From Vandiemenella viatica (Eukaryota > Arthropoda > Insecta > Orthoptera > Morabidae), in assembly GCA_031002005.1 (NCBI GenBank), contig CM061919.1, positions 223,508,739 to 223,572,738 on the forward strand: a DNA stretch of 64,000 nucleotides, given 5' to 3'. Within the stretch, counting starts at the first letter, position 1; every line of letters starts with the position of its first letter. The position numbers and the translations under genes were made by a program. Shown here one piece after another: positions 42,663-53,099 of this stretch. The notes under the pieces are model-generated. The model had not been told where the DNA came from. It did no database searches and was given only the letters and a program-made list of their open reading frames with translations.

Positions 42663-44654
42663 GGGCCTTATTACACTAGGCGACTTGGCGGCGCCACCAG
42701 CCGGGCCACTGGTGGCTCTGCTCGTCGCTGGGCACAGGGTCTTATGGAGCTTATTACACTAGGGCAGCCAGTGGCGCCGCCAGAAACTGGCGGCCGGCTG
42801 GCTGTCCTGCCCGGCGACCAGGCGGGCAACCACTGGTGGCCGAGAGTCGTGGCGGGGCATTGTATCTTACGTAGCTTATTACACTAGGCCACCTGGCGGC
42901 GCCGCCAGACTCGCCACCACGCGTTCAGTCTACTGTTCATATGCCCCTTCCTACTTTACAATTTTAAAATTGCAGAGATACTGAGTGTCAGGTTTGGTGA
43001 GACAACTGGGGATAGTCATCCTGTGATGGGAGGGAATAAATGACGAACCTACAAAATTTGAAATAAATTTTCAGGAAATTGCGAAGTAACTCAGAAAGCT
43101 AAAACTGGTGTAACTGGTGTAGGTAAACTTACTACAGATTTATTAAAGATTGTGGGATAGGATATTGTACCTTACCTTAAAATTTTGTTTAAAATGAGTT
43201 TGGAGACTTGCTGCTTACCAAAGGATTGGAAAAGACCGATAGTAGTACCAGTTCATAAAGGAAGGGTTAAAAATATGGTGAAAATTCCTGGCCAATTAGT
43301 TTGTCATCAGTGATGGGCAGAATGATTGAGAGATTGATATGCAACTATATCAGAAATGTCTGTGATGAACGAAACTAGTTTTCAGATCGACAACATAGCT
43401 TTAGGCAAGGATACTCATTTGAATCTCAGATAGTGGGCTATATGCAAGATATTTCAAATGAATTTGAAATGGGAGGCCAAGTTGATAGTGTGGCACTAGA
43501 TCTTTCTAAGGCATTTGACAGAGTGAGCCATAAAATGGTTTTAAATAAACTGAAATGTATTGAATTGAATGAAAAAGTTACTTGCTGGGCACAGGAATTC
43601 TTAAAAGTCAGAAAGCAAAGGGTTAGAGTAGGAAATACATTATCAAGAGAAGTGGAAGTAAATATGGGAGTTGCTGTTCATTATTCTAATGAATGACTGT
43701 GTTACGGTCAGAATCTAGGTATTTTTCAAATGATACAATGGTATACAATAGGATAAAAACAGGTGAAGACTGAACAGTTGCAGGATGATCCGGATAGAAT
43801 ATCTAAATGGGTAGGTCAGCATGGAATGAAGATAAATGCCAAGAAGAGTCGGCTTATAAGATACAAAGATAAATAGATCTAAAGGTTAATTATGATTACA
43901 GAGTGGGGTCAGATTTGCTTGATGAAGTGTAAATTCTTTGCATAACGTTTGATAAACTCAATTGGGCAGGTGGTAGAAAAAGGTTACAAAATCCTTCATT
44001 TGCTGAAGAGGGTGATGAGAGGATGTAACAGAGAAGTTAGGGAGTTGGGTTACAAAACTTTGGTCAGATCATTTGTTGAATATGGTGGCGTAGTTTGGGA
44101 CCACATTTTGGAGATCAAATACAGGAGTTGGAAGGTGTGCAAAGAAGAGCAGCTAGATTTGTTTGTGGAAATTATCGCAGGACCCAGTCAGTAACTGATA
44201 TGATACAGGAGCTGGATTGGGACTCATTGGAGGAAAGGAGGAGGGTGAAGAGAGTGCTGTAAATGTGCAAATTGCTACCATCGCAATTAAACTGTATTCA
44301 GACGACAACAAGTTTTTAAATTACTTAAGGATGTCTAAATCGTCTTCTTTTAATCATTGTACTTAGTAAACGTTGATATTACCGGGAAAGATACGAAAAT
44401 GAGAAATTCTTCTTGCTTTACCCCTTTGTCTTCTCTACACTTTCACTTCCACTCATTTCCACAGTGACATTCTGTAGTTCACTGGACATATTCAACTACA
44501 CAATTCGCATACAATGCGAGGATAACAGCAAAGTGACTGCTCGGTTGTGCGAGTGGCTGGCTGGCGGCGCCACCAGAATCCTGGTTGCGTCGCCAACAGA
44601 GACACCAGTGCCGCGGCTGGTTGCGCCGCCAAGTCGCCTAGTGTAATAAGACCC
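42663..44654. mobile_element. Harbinger-like element with repeated ends, 1,992 bp
   Basis: TIRs start GGGCCTTATTACACTAGG at 42663 and end CCTAGTGTAATAAGACCC at 44654, extending through GCGACTTGGCGGCGCC. TTA is duplicated at both ends (42660-42662 and 44655-44657), the TWA target typical of PIF/Harbinger. The left side carries TTATTACACTAGG three times (42668, 42751 and 42876), each followed by GGCGGCGCC-like sequence. The interior (about 43050-44260) is a degraded LINE reverse transcriptase fragment and not a transposase. Confidence 0.9.
43050..44260 (+). pseudogene. LINE reverse transcriptase fragment
   Basis: In order: CCLPKDWKRPIVVPVHKGR, then SFRQGYSFESQ-like degraded sequence, DSVALDLSKAFDRVSHKMVL (motif A region, about 43478-43540), NKLKCIELNEKVTCWAQEFL then VGNTLSREVEVNMGV, then thumb-like GYKILHLLKRVMRGCNREV and LGYKTLVRSFVEYGGVVWDH (43981-44103), and RRAARFVCGNYRR-like codons at about 44150. 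Stops and frameshifts are numerous and motifs B and C are not intact. The clade is uncertain. Confidence 0.75.
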
Positions 44655-44657
44655 TTA

Positions 44658-45460
44658 GGGCCACGCAGAATCAACATTTCTTGTCCTTTCTATTAGCCCA
44701 GTATTCCTTCATATACAACAAATGGATGAACTTTCGTTGGAGTGACCATGTAGTTTGGTCTTCCTCTCTTCTTCCTCCACAACCCGTGTTTCTGTGCGTT
44801 TCCTGATTTCATTCCTATCCTGTATCTTTGGTCCTATTCTATTCGTTTGTTACATTTTTTTTCAGGTGATCTCATTCTTTAAGAATGTATAAATTTTGTG
44901 ATATAGTTGCATATGTGGTTTTGGAGATTTTTCTTTTATATATATTTCTCCATACAATTTTTGGTAATGACTCGATCTTGGTCCTGGAATTTTCTTCATT
45001 TACGTTCATTTACTTCTAGCTGCCACTTTTCAGAGTTTTGTGTTGGAGACGGAAAGATTCAGATACATAGAGACCATCAAGTTTGATTACTGTTATATAG
45101 TGTCGCACGTTGCAGTTCCTTTTCACTTGATTAGCTCCAGAAGACATTTTTTTCTTATTCATTATTCACACGGACGAAGCGGGACCTGGAAGAAAATCGT
45201 TTTGCTAACCTGGATGGGATGAAAACATAAACGATGAAGATCAAACCGGCATCACACAGAAGATTTTTTTAAAATGTTTTGAACAACGGAAGTACTGGAT
45301 GAGTAACTCCCGGGCCGCAGCTAGGATTCTCGGGCCCCAGGTAAGCGTTCTTAGCTATGACGTAGCCGGTTTGGGCCCGTGGCAAATTCTCTCTTAGGCC
45401 AAATGGGCGACCTTTTTTACTCTACCACTGCCCGGGCCGGTCATATGTAGAGTTCTTTGA
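44658..45460. other. Unassigned DNA
   Basis: No gene recognised. 45300-45440 has repeated CGGGCC/GGGCCC motifs of unknown origin. Confidence 0.3.
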
Positions 45461-45464
45461 AGGG

Positions 45465-45898
45465 AATTAAAGAATGTTTATTGAAAATTCTTCTGGTCCC
45501 TATCCGTTCCAGATGGCGGCAACCATCTTGGCTGCCTCTTCTTTGTTGCTCGGATTAACTCCGTAGTTGTCTTGGAGGTCCATATTCTTAGATTTGATTT
45601 TTTGAACTAAGAAGTTCTTCTTCTAGCAGCACTTCTCTTTTCTGGTATTTTCCCCTGGAGAACAGACTGCAGGAGTTCATAACGGCTACTATTCCTCATG
45701 ATGTGGCCAAGGTACTGAAGCTTCCGCGTTTTTATGGTGATCAGTAATTCCATATATTTTTTCATTTTGCGGAGCTCTTCAGCATTTGTGGTGTGGTCTG
45801 TCCATGGTATTCTCAACATTCTTCGATATAGCCACATTTCAAAAGCTTCTAACCATTTACTGATAGTTTCTGCATATTGGAAACTAAGGAATGTATAT
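45465..45898 (-). mobile_element. Antisense LINE 3' end fragment
   Basis: Minus-strand translation: ISKWLEAFEMWLYRRMLRIP, WTDHTTNAEELRKM, KTRKLQYLGHIMRNSSRYEL, KIPEKRSAARRRTSWLKNLR, then SNKEEAAKMVAAIWNG and stop. This is the C-terminal segment downstream of the RT in RTE-like LINE proteins. The RT itself is absent and a frameshift occurs near 45605. An A-run (45901-45920) lies on the plus strand at its truncated 5' side. Confidence 0.8.
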
Positions 45899-45924
45899 TT
45901 AAAAAAAAAAAAAAAAAAAATACT

Positions 45925-46555
45925 GGTGACTTTCGCCATTCCAGATTGTAGTTGATATTGTAACTGTGCACCTTGCACTTGTGTAGCGGGTGACCTTGGA
46001 GCTGTTTTGGCGACTGGTCGTGAACAATGCGTGGCGCTCAGCTCTGGACCGGTTCAGAGGAGGAATGTGGACCACACGACACGCAGCCCCCAAACTCCAT
46101 TCACGCTACACAACGCAAGCTAAACGGCTCCACGCACAGCTTCAAGGACACACGTTAACTTACAACCTCAAAAGCTTTTAACTTACATTGAGGTCTACCA
46201 ACGGGGAAAATAACACACAGAGAGGAAAATCATTCAGAAATCTGTCAAAATTAGCTTGTTCTCGAATGATTTGACGTAACGTTTGTTGTCTTTTCAAGCA
46301 GTATGTAATATATCGGTTCTTAGAAGACAAAACAGTACAGTGATAGTGAAATAAATGTATAACAAGGAGAAAAGTGTTAAAACCAAAACCAGGAGATGCC
46401 TGGAATAGTGTATAAATACCAAAAAAATTATAGCATTGGGAAAAAAAGAACCACTCAAGATGCTTATGAGAATCAAGTGAAATGCTTTTGGCTAATAGAC
46501 AACCGACCAAAAAAATAAAAAAGAAGAAAAAAACAGTTACAGTGGTATACATCGT
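45925..46555. other. Unassigned DNA
   Basis: No gene or known repeat recognised. Confidence 0.3.
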
Positions 46556-47045
46556 TTATTATATAATATGCATAATTTATTATCTGCAGTTGATCAAAAA
46601 GTCCCACAGCCTGATATTGAAGCCGTAAGCTGCATGCAGATTAAACTAATTTCTTAATGTAATGTGTTGTTGCTAAACACTCTGTTGTATATGTTAATCG
46701 GATATTGGCTGTAATGGATTGTTTGCAAAGCAATTGCATCTGATTCTGCGATTTACTGAAATAGTGTTATACTGCCTGCATCGCAATATAGTATTTTCCT
46801 TGTACAGTCGGAATATAGCTCCCAAAAACAAATACCGTAAGATTTTACGTTGAAGAATTTTAAAACCTTTGTACCCTCATAGTAAATCGATATTCCTCGA
46901 GATTACGATTATACTTCTGATTATTAATTCTTCTTGTACCCAATCCATACAGTCGTTTTACCTAAACACTTCTTCATATTTTGAATAAAAATATTGAAAT
47001 GATTTTCTAGTGGTTCTAATTCTTTTAAGAAGCAATTTTATGAAT
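46556..47045 (+). repeat. Unknown 490-bp dispersed repeat, copy 1
   Basis: Similar to the complement of 53695-54185 along its whole length. Landmarks shared in order are TGAAGCCGTAAGC/TGAAGCTGTAAGC, GGATATTGGCTGTAATGGAT/GGATATTGGCTGAAATGGAT, TGCAAAGCA, GTAGCTCCCAAAA/ATAGCTCCCAAAAA and CTTCATATTTTGAATA. No coding capacity is visible. Confidence 0.85.
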
Positions 47046-47084
47046 AATTGTAACGCCAATGCAATTGAAATTGTTGTTTTTATT

Positions 47085-47126
47085 TTCCAAACGCGTTTCG
47101 CTTCATTTGCGAAGCATCTTCAGCGG
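47085..47126 (-). repeat. CTGAAGA-stem-GAAAC motif, minus strand
   Basis: On the minus strand CTGAAGA (complement of 47117-47123) is followed by GCTTC...GAAGC, a perfect 5-bp stem, and then GAAAC (complement of 47095-47099). This is the arrangement of a hammerhead ribozyme core with helix II. Cleavage triplet and helix I pairing are not evident. Confidence 0.35.
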
Positions 47127-47129
47127 TTC

Positions 47130-48005
47130 TATCTGTGGGTATTTATACATATAATTAAATTTGTTCTATTTTACAATTTAAATGTCCAAATTGTGGTATA
47201 TACAGATTTAAGCTTACTTACATTTTTCTTTAGTCACATATGTTTGTAATTGTACAGCGTTTTAGCATCAGTTATGTTTGTAGCTGCAGTATATGTTACA
47301 CATGTTGGTTACATTTTTGCGATTATTTGCGTAGCACTGTAATGCATTGAGTTCTGATAGCTTACGTTTATGTACTGTACATCGCTGATTAGCAGGTTTG
47401 TTTACCATTTGTCTTCTGTTTTATTCGGTGGGTGGTGCGATTTTAAATGTTTGTTCGTGCTTAGTTTGGTGTTTTTAAAGCAGCGTTTACCTAGTGAGAT
47501 TGAATAACTTAATAACCGACAGAAGAATCGGTGAGTCGGAACAGCAAATACCAAAATCCCCTCTCAGTTGCGACATAACGTAATGTGGCTGGTTGTCGGT
47601 GTGAATGGAGGCACCTGTACATCTGATGGGGCAGTGGCGTGACCGCGCGTTGACCGCAGACACAATACGAGGAATGTTGAAGGTCGAGAAACTGGACGCT
47701 CCACGCCGCGCTAGGCCTGTGTTTCACATCCTTAACAACCACTGGAGAAACAGCCGCAATTGTGCGGTTGACTGCTGTTGAGCAACTGCTGAAACACAAG
47801 TGGATTCTGGCGATCCGCATTTTTCTTGTAGACGCATAACTTAGTGCATCTACTGATGCGTAATTGAACCTGCCTCACCCATTAGTGCTTTGATTTTTCA
47901 ACGGATCGTTTTCCATATTTTAATAATCGACGCTGAGGCTTAACGGATAGTATTACTCGCCTTTAATATGTCTCAGAATATGTTATCAGCTAGCAACCTC
48001 ATAAT
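47130..48005. other. Unassigned DNA
   Basis: A minus-strand frame (47509-47820) shows no known domain; no repeat recognised. Confidence 0.3.
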
Positions 48006-48008
48006 TTG

Positions 48009-48160
48009 TTACCTTGGTTGTCCGGGTTGAACCGCGTCAATATATGAAAACCTAAAGTTTCGGCCTTCATTTGGTGTCCTCTGAAGAAGGCCACCAAAAT
48101 AATGTCCGAAACGTTAGGTTTTCATATATTGACGCGGTTAAACTCGGACAACCAAGGCAA
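48009..48160. repeat. Long hairpin (foldback) repeat, arms about 72 bp
   Basis: 48009-48080 and 48088-48160 are near-perfect inverted copies (for example CCGCGTCAATATATGAAAAC and GTTTTCATATATTGACGCGG) separated only by the 7-nt loop CTGAAGA. It is a snapback/foldback repeat that could extrude as a cruciform or form a double-stranded RNA hairpin. Confidence 0.9.
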
Positions 48161-49384
48161 CATCGACAACGAACGCGGAAGTCTGCGCACCAACCTCATA
48201 ACTTCACTCCGTTTGCATCATTCATGATGAAGTTGCATAGAAAGATGTGTTTTGCTGCCAGACAAAAATACATACTAAGAAATCTATTTATGGTACATAC
48301 CTTCACTCGTAACAAGTTTTTTCCCCTCTGTACTCCATCGAGATTGGTGACATGTAAGAGGTATTAAAAATGCGATCAGTAAATGAGATATACATCGGCA
48401 GAGAGATGGCCCATGACACGATAGGAATGGCAACCAGTTGTATGAGAGGAGGATATAAGGGAGATCTGACGAAACAAGCCGACAGATACACGCAATGGAG
48501 AGGAGTGGAAGAATATCACTGGAATGATAGATCTGGCGTTTAGTATGCGGGAGACGGCCATGCAAAACTCGCTTTTATTAAGGCATTAAAAAGGAGATTC
48601 AAAGAATGTTGTGTTGCTTGTAAGCTGGAATTTTTACTAATCTTAAATAATTCGAAACATACGTTCTTGTTAAATCATCAACTATGAAGTTATTTCTGAA
48701 TTCTGAAAGTCTCACTATTGGAAAAACTTAACGAAAGTTGTTCGAGTCGGCTACTGTAGCTAGAACTGCATTGTATCAAATAAATGTCCGTCTTTGAATC
48801 AAAACCGATTCGATAATAGTAACGCGCCCAACATGCAGAATTAATGCTTTGCTGTTGCGTGTGCGGTAAGGTTTCACCGATCATAGACCGTCTAGTCCCG
48901 AAATCTCTCCAGTTAAACGGAGAGGCGATTACTTCAAAACGACTGGAAAGTTCTAATTAACGAAAGAGTAAGGTTTGCGCGTGAAATTATAGTAAAGCCC
49001 ATTGTAACCATCTTCAAACAACTGCCAAGGTGCTTACTATATAACGCAATAGATTTCATTCCAATTCCGACGAATGATCCTTTACGTCTTGGTTCTATTA
49101 TTCAATCTTCTCTTTTATTTTTCTTACAAACAAAGCTCTATTTTTACAATGGAACACGTTCAATGAGGCACTGCTAATAAGGGTTTGGTTGAGATGATTT
49201 TTTTTAAAGTGAATATTTGCGCGCTAAGCGATGTTTGGACGGGGGTAAATCTACGAGTTCGCTGACTTCCCGTCACCAACATCTATGACGTGATGATGTT
49301 GATGTGCGCGCTGAACGCTTTTTGGATGAGTAAAATCCTATGAGTTCCTGTCACCGACATGCTAATGTTAACAGTATATCTATT
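48161..49384. other. Unassigned DNA
   Basis: No supported gene or repeat. Confidence 0.3.
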
Positions 49385-49620
49385 GCGGTCTGGTGGCTTA
49401 GTGGTTATGGTGTCTGACTAGGGAAACGAAAGGTTCCCGGTTCGAATCCATGTCTCTTCACCTCTGACACAGCATGCTGTGTAATGTGAAGTACGCCAGA
49501 ACGCTTACGTTGTTCGGACTCCAAGTTAAACTGTAGGTCCCTTGTACCTGGTAGCAGTACCAGGTTAGGTTAAGGCGGCTAAGAAAGGGGCGGAATGCGC
49601 AGCCAATAGAAATCATGTCA
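49385..49620 (+). mobile_element. Second tRNA-derived SINE family (S2)
   Basis: Box A-like TGGCTTAGTGGTTATGG (about 49392) and box B GGTTCGAATCC (49438-49448) have tRNA spacing. The acceptor arm does not pair properly and an unrelated body follows (CACCTCTGACACAGCATGCTG and onward), so it is a SINE or tRNA pseudogene and not a functional tRNA. Confidence 0.6.
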
Positions 49621-49936
49621 CCAGGTCATTACGATCACACGAAACTATTATTATTTAGTATAACTGTAGTGACCCGAATTCCGTTAGGTGGGTATTATAT
49701 AAGGCCTCACAATGGGACCAGAGGCCCTCAGTCTTGACCAGTGCTACGTGGTGGAAGTTCGCGATGTCGTTCCACGAGGGATCATGATGTAAGCCCGTAT
49801 TATGTTCTGTTTCTCTCTCTCTGTGTATCTGCCATACATCACTCTCGCTCACAGTTTGTAAAGTAAATTAAGTATACGAAGAAGGAAGTTGTAATTGTCT
49901 TATGAAGATCATGATTAACGGATTCAATATATGTGT
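49621..49936. other. Unassigned DNA
   Basis: No gene recognised. Confidence 0.3.
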
Positions 49937-49944
49937 TTGAAACC

Positions 49945-50922
49945 CAGTGCTGGATTTCCCATTAGGCTGTATAGGCTCCAGCCTGGGAGCGGCAGCGTTT
50001 TAGGGGCGGCAAATTTCCTAGGGTGCCCGCTTTACTAAGCCGTCAAATTTGTGTGTGATTATAAACATAATAGAAAAACGTATATTATAAATTTTCATTT
50101 AAGTGGTGACATCTAGTAGTGAAGTGACAAACTCGGAACAATTAATAGAAAAGAAAAATACGTTTATATCAATTTTCATTTAGGTAAGTGGTGACAGCGA
50201 ACAATTGGCTAAATTAGGCGTAATGCATATCTCAACTTCCAAGAAAAAATTTCGTTTTTGACTAGAATGGGTGAATTTTCAACACAAAATGTCACAAGAA
50301 AAGCACTGTCTCTCGTGCAACATTATTCTAATGATTTAGAGGACGATTTGGTTGAGGAATGTATACATTTTCACGGTCACGTTTCATCTAATAAGATTTT
50401 TGAGGAAGCAATCTCTGTGTAACTTTTACCCGAACTTGGATATAGCTCTCCGTATAGCATTTTGCACTCGAGCCACAAATTGTTCTGGAGAAAGGAGCTT
50501 TTCCTGCTTAAAACCAGTGAAGAATTACCAGAGGTCTTCATTATCTCAAGAAAAACTAAACTCTTTGGCTCTTCTATATATAGAAGCAGAGATAATGAAC
50601 ACCATAAACTATGATGATCTATTAGATGACTTTGCCAATCAAAAATCCCGTAGAAAACTATAATCATGTATTACATATTTTATTTTCTAGTTTGTATTCT
50701 TGTTTCATAATAAACATTCATTTTTCTTGTTTCTATTTTATGACTAAATCTGAATACCTTCAAGTAATGAAGTCACTCTTAATATATATCCATTCACATA
50801 AACATATAATCGTTTGCTTCCTAATAAAGGTAATACAAATTAGTGATTAGTATAAGTCTGAAGGAGAAAAGGGCGGCACAAAATGAACAGCCAACACTAA
50901 AAAAAGTTTAAATCCGGCCCTG
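49945..50922 (+). mobile_element. hAT transposon, internally deleted, 978 bp
   Basis: Ends CAGTGCTGGATTT (49945) and AAATCCGGCCCTG (50922) are imperfect inverted repeats. The 8-bp TSD TTGAAACC is perfect on both sides (49937-49944 and 50923-50930). The interior keeps only the C-terminal dimerisation end of the transposase (50280-50663). It is a recent, non-autonomous deletion derivative of a ZMYM1/TTF-type hAT. Confidence 0.95.
50280..50663 (+). pseudogene. hAT transposase C-terminal (dimerisation) domain
   Basis: A first frame encodes NVTRKALSLVQHYSNDLEDD (from about 50289). Then, after a frameshift, 50352-50663 gives LCNFYPNLDIALRIAFCTRA, TNCSGERSFSCLKPVKNYQR and SSLSQEKLNSLALLYIEAE followed by a DYDDLLDDFANQKSR-like end. 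T-N-x-S-x-ERSFS-LK--KNY-R-S--QE-LN-L-LL-IE is the hallmark of the hAT C-terminal region. The DDE core upstream is deleted, leaving one-third or less of the usual protein. Confidence 0.9.
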
Positions 50923-50930
50923 TTGAAACC

Positions 50931-52033
50931 TATATAGTGTGTCATAGTGTACAATTTATCAGAATATAATTCAAATCAGTGTGGTGCATCTAAATAATTT
51001 TTTTTTTCTTTGTAAATGTTCCACCCCTTTTACCTGGATTAAATGATGAAATGAATGCAGACAATCTTTGGCAAAGAGGTCCGATGATAAATCATAAATA
51101 AATTAATTAGGAGGGGTGGGAACGTTACAGTAGCTATAAGTATGATGTGTTACCAGTATGATATTCATAGTTTTAAGTTTTGAATTTTGCTGGCGGTCTC
51201 CAATGACTATCTTTTTTTTAAAATAAATATTTGCTGGCTGCTTTATGTTTAGCTTATTAGTTCTTCAGAGACCAGACTTTTGACTGGCATGCTCTTTTGT
51301 ACAGACACCCCTCTTCACGAACTGATCTGAAAAGTTTTAAAGCTCCTTCTGTTCTGCCGAAATAAAATGAGAAATCGAACCCTGGTAGAATTTGAGTGAT
51401 CACATCCAGAGCGTCGTAACAATCTGGGAACGCGGGCGCAGAATATTTAATGACCGGACTGGTCCTCCCGCTATGTGATTTGCATCATTACATCCACCCG
51501 TCAATCAGTATGGACCTGATTACGTCACATGAGGGCTGTTTCCGAATAATAAATCAAGTATCAATTAGCGCAAGCTGCTACGCCCGGGTGAAAAACATGA
51601 ATATTCATACAAAAAGGAAAAAAAAAAATCGTTTGAAGGGAAGAGCGTTGGTTGGTTCCCGCAACCCATCTGTTCTCACACACCAGCCACTTGATATGTT
51701 TTGACAGGGGCTGACCGACCCAACCCTCTCCAGTTTCCCCTCCGACAACAACCCCTTCTTCAAAGCGATACATAGATAAACAGTGCTGATAGCTCGCTAC
51801 TTAAATGCCTTACCCTCCCTATTCCACCAACTGAGAACCAATTCACTTCTACCTCATTTTACAGTCCCTAATAACAAATTTCGAAATTTTCAGTTTTCCG
51901 TAAATTCGAAATGAAAGGCGGAACCCTAAATAAATCACCCATTTTTCCATGTGACATACCTTCCTAATTGCTGAATCCTTTTACGTAAAATTTGAAAATT
52001 GCGCACGGTTTTAGTTCTTTATATTATAACCTC
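50931..52033. other. Unassigned DNA
   Basis: No gene or repeat recognised. Confidence 0.3.
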
Positions 52034-52036
52034 TAA

Positions 52037-52758
52037 GGGGCCATCCATAAATTACGTCACACCTTGAGGTCAACAAAGTGTGACATCGTGTGACAAGGGG
52101 GGGGGGACGTGTCTTAAACTTTGTGACATCACATACATAATTTGTATCACTTTTTGGCTCGTATTGCCCCAATGTTGAGTCATTCTTATTTAAACGATCA
52201 TGTGGCATTTGTGAACTACATTTTTCTTCATACAAAGCCACTAACCAACATAAGCAATTACATAAGAGGCAACTATAGGTTTTCCCCATCATGAAGATTC
52301 GTCCGCAAAGCATTGCTGCTAGACGAAACAGGGAAGTTCTTTGCTTATTAAACGATGACGATGCTTTATGGTTGGATGAAGATGATGATGACACATCGAA
52401 TGTTCCCAACACTATCGAAATAAATAATGAAGTAACTATTATGCCAATAATAAACAGTATCAAGGAATGGGTTCAGAATCCATGGACACATTATGACTCA
52501 ATTTTGTATCATTAATTCGACTTTTATGTTTTTTTTTATATTTTCTTAAATGTTTGATTTATTGTTGACATGATTTTTTAACTAGAAATACATAAATCAT
52601 TTTGGAAGTGCTGTTTTAATTTATAAATTTAAAATTGCAAAATATGTGACATCACACCAGGGGAGGGAGGGTCTCACAAGTGTGACAACCTGTGACATGG
52701 GGGGAGGGAGGGGTCCAAAAATCATGCAATTCGTGTGACGTAATATGTGGATGGTCCC
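52037..52758. mobile_element. TIR element related to H1 (family H2), 722 bp
   Basis: Left end GGGGCCATCCATAAATTACG then TCACACC; right end TGTGACGTAATATGTGGATG then GTCCC. TAA is duplicated (52034-52036 and 52759-52761). TIRs resemble H1 (GGGGC--TCCATAAATTACGT) but continue with GTGTGACATC repeats. A 75-codon frame (52291-52515) lies in the middle. A close autonomous relative elsewhere would be expected. Confidence 0.9.
52291..52515 (+). CDS. Small acidic ORF inside TIR element
   Basis: 75 codons: MKIRPQSIAARRNREVLCLL then NDDDALWLDEDDDDTSN, and a C-terminal IINSIKEWVQNPWTHYDSIL. There is an acidic low-complexity run and a short Trp-containing tail. I recognise no family; given its place between TIRs it may be the residual C-terminus of an element-encoded protein, or simply non-coding. 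Confidence 0.3.
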   Translation: MKIRPQSIAARRNREVLCLLNDDDALWLDEDDDDTSNVPNTIEINNEVTIMPIINSIKEWVQNPWTHYDSILYH

Positions 52759-52863
52759 TAACGATTGTGACTAACATTTGTAAAGATAGTAATAGTAATA
52801 TATATATTTATATATATATACAACCGTTTAGTAGGAGGTTGAAAGAAAAGTTATTCTCTAGAT

Positions 52864-52967
52864 CAGTGTTTCTCAAACTTGTAGGGGCACGGAAATCTTG
52901 TCGCGAACCCCCTACGATCAACTGGCGAACCCCTAGGGTTTCACGTACCCCACCTCAAGAAACACTG
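52864..52967. mobile_element. Tiny hAT MITE, 104 bp, perfect TSD
   Basis: Ends CAGTGTTTCTCAAACTTG and CTCAAGAAACACTG with an 8-bp TSD CTCTAGAT on both sides (52856-52863 and 52968-52975). Shares ends and interior motifs with the split MITE at 13940-16828. Confidence 0.95.
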
Positions 52968-53099
52968 CTCTAGATAATCCTCATGGATGTTAAAAGAAAT
53001 ATTGAAAAACGCTTACTCTGAAAATGTTTGTATTTTTCTTCTCATTCCATGATTTTTACGAGTCTTTTAGAAAATACCAGGAAATTTTTGTTTCTCTTT

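Noticed and set aside
46178..46552. 124-codon minus-strand frame
   Set aside because: Phe/Leu-rich peptide in AT-rich DNA, starting in a T/F-rich run; no homology pattern.
48284..48565. Three overlapping minus-strand frames as a gene
   Set aside because: All are short, Ser/Leu/Ile-rich and mutually exclusive, with no recognisable motif.
49385..49460. Functional tRNA gene
   Set aside because: Boxes A and B are present, but the arms do not pair and an unrelated body follows; a SINE or tRNA pseudogene fits better. The same applies to 30-105 and 39077-39157.
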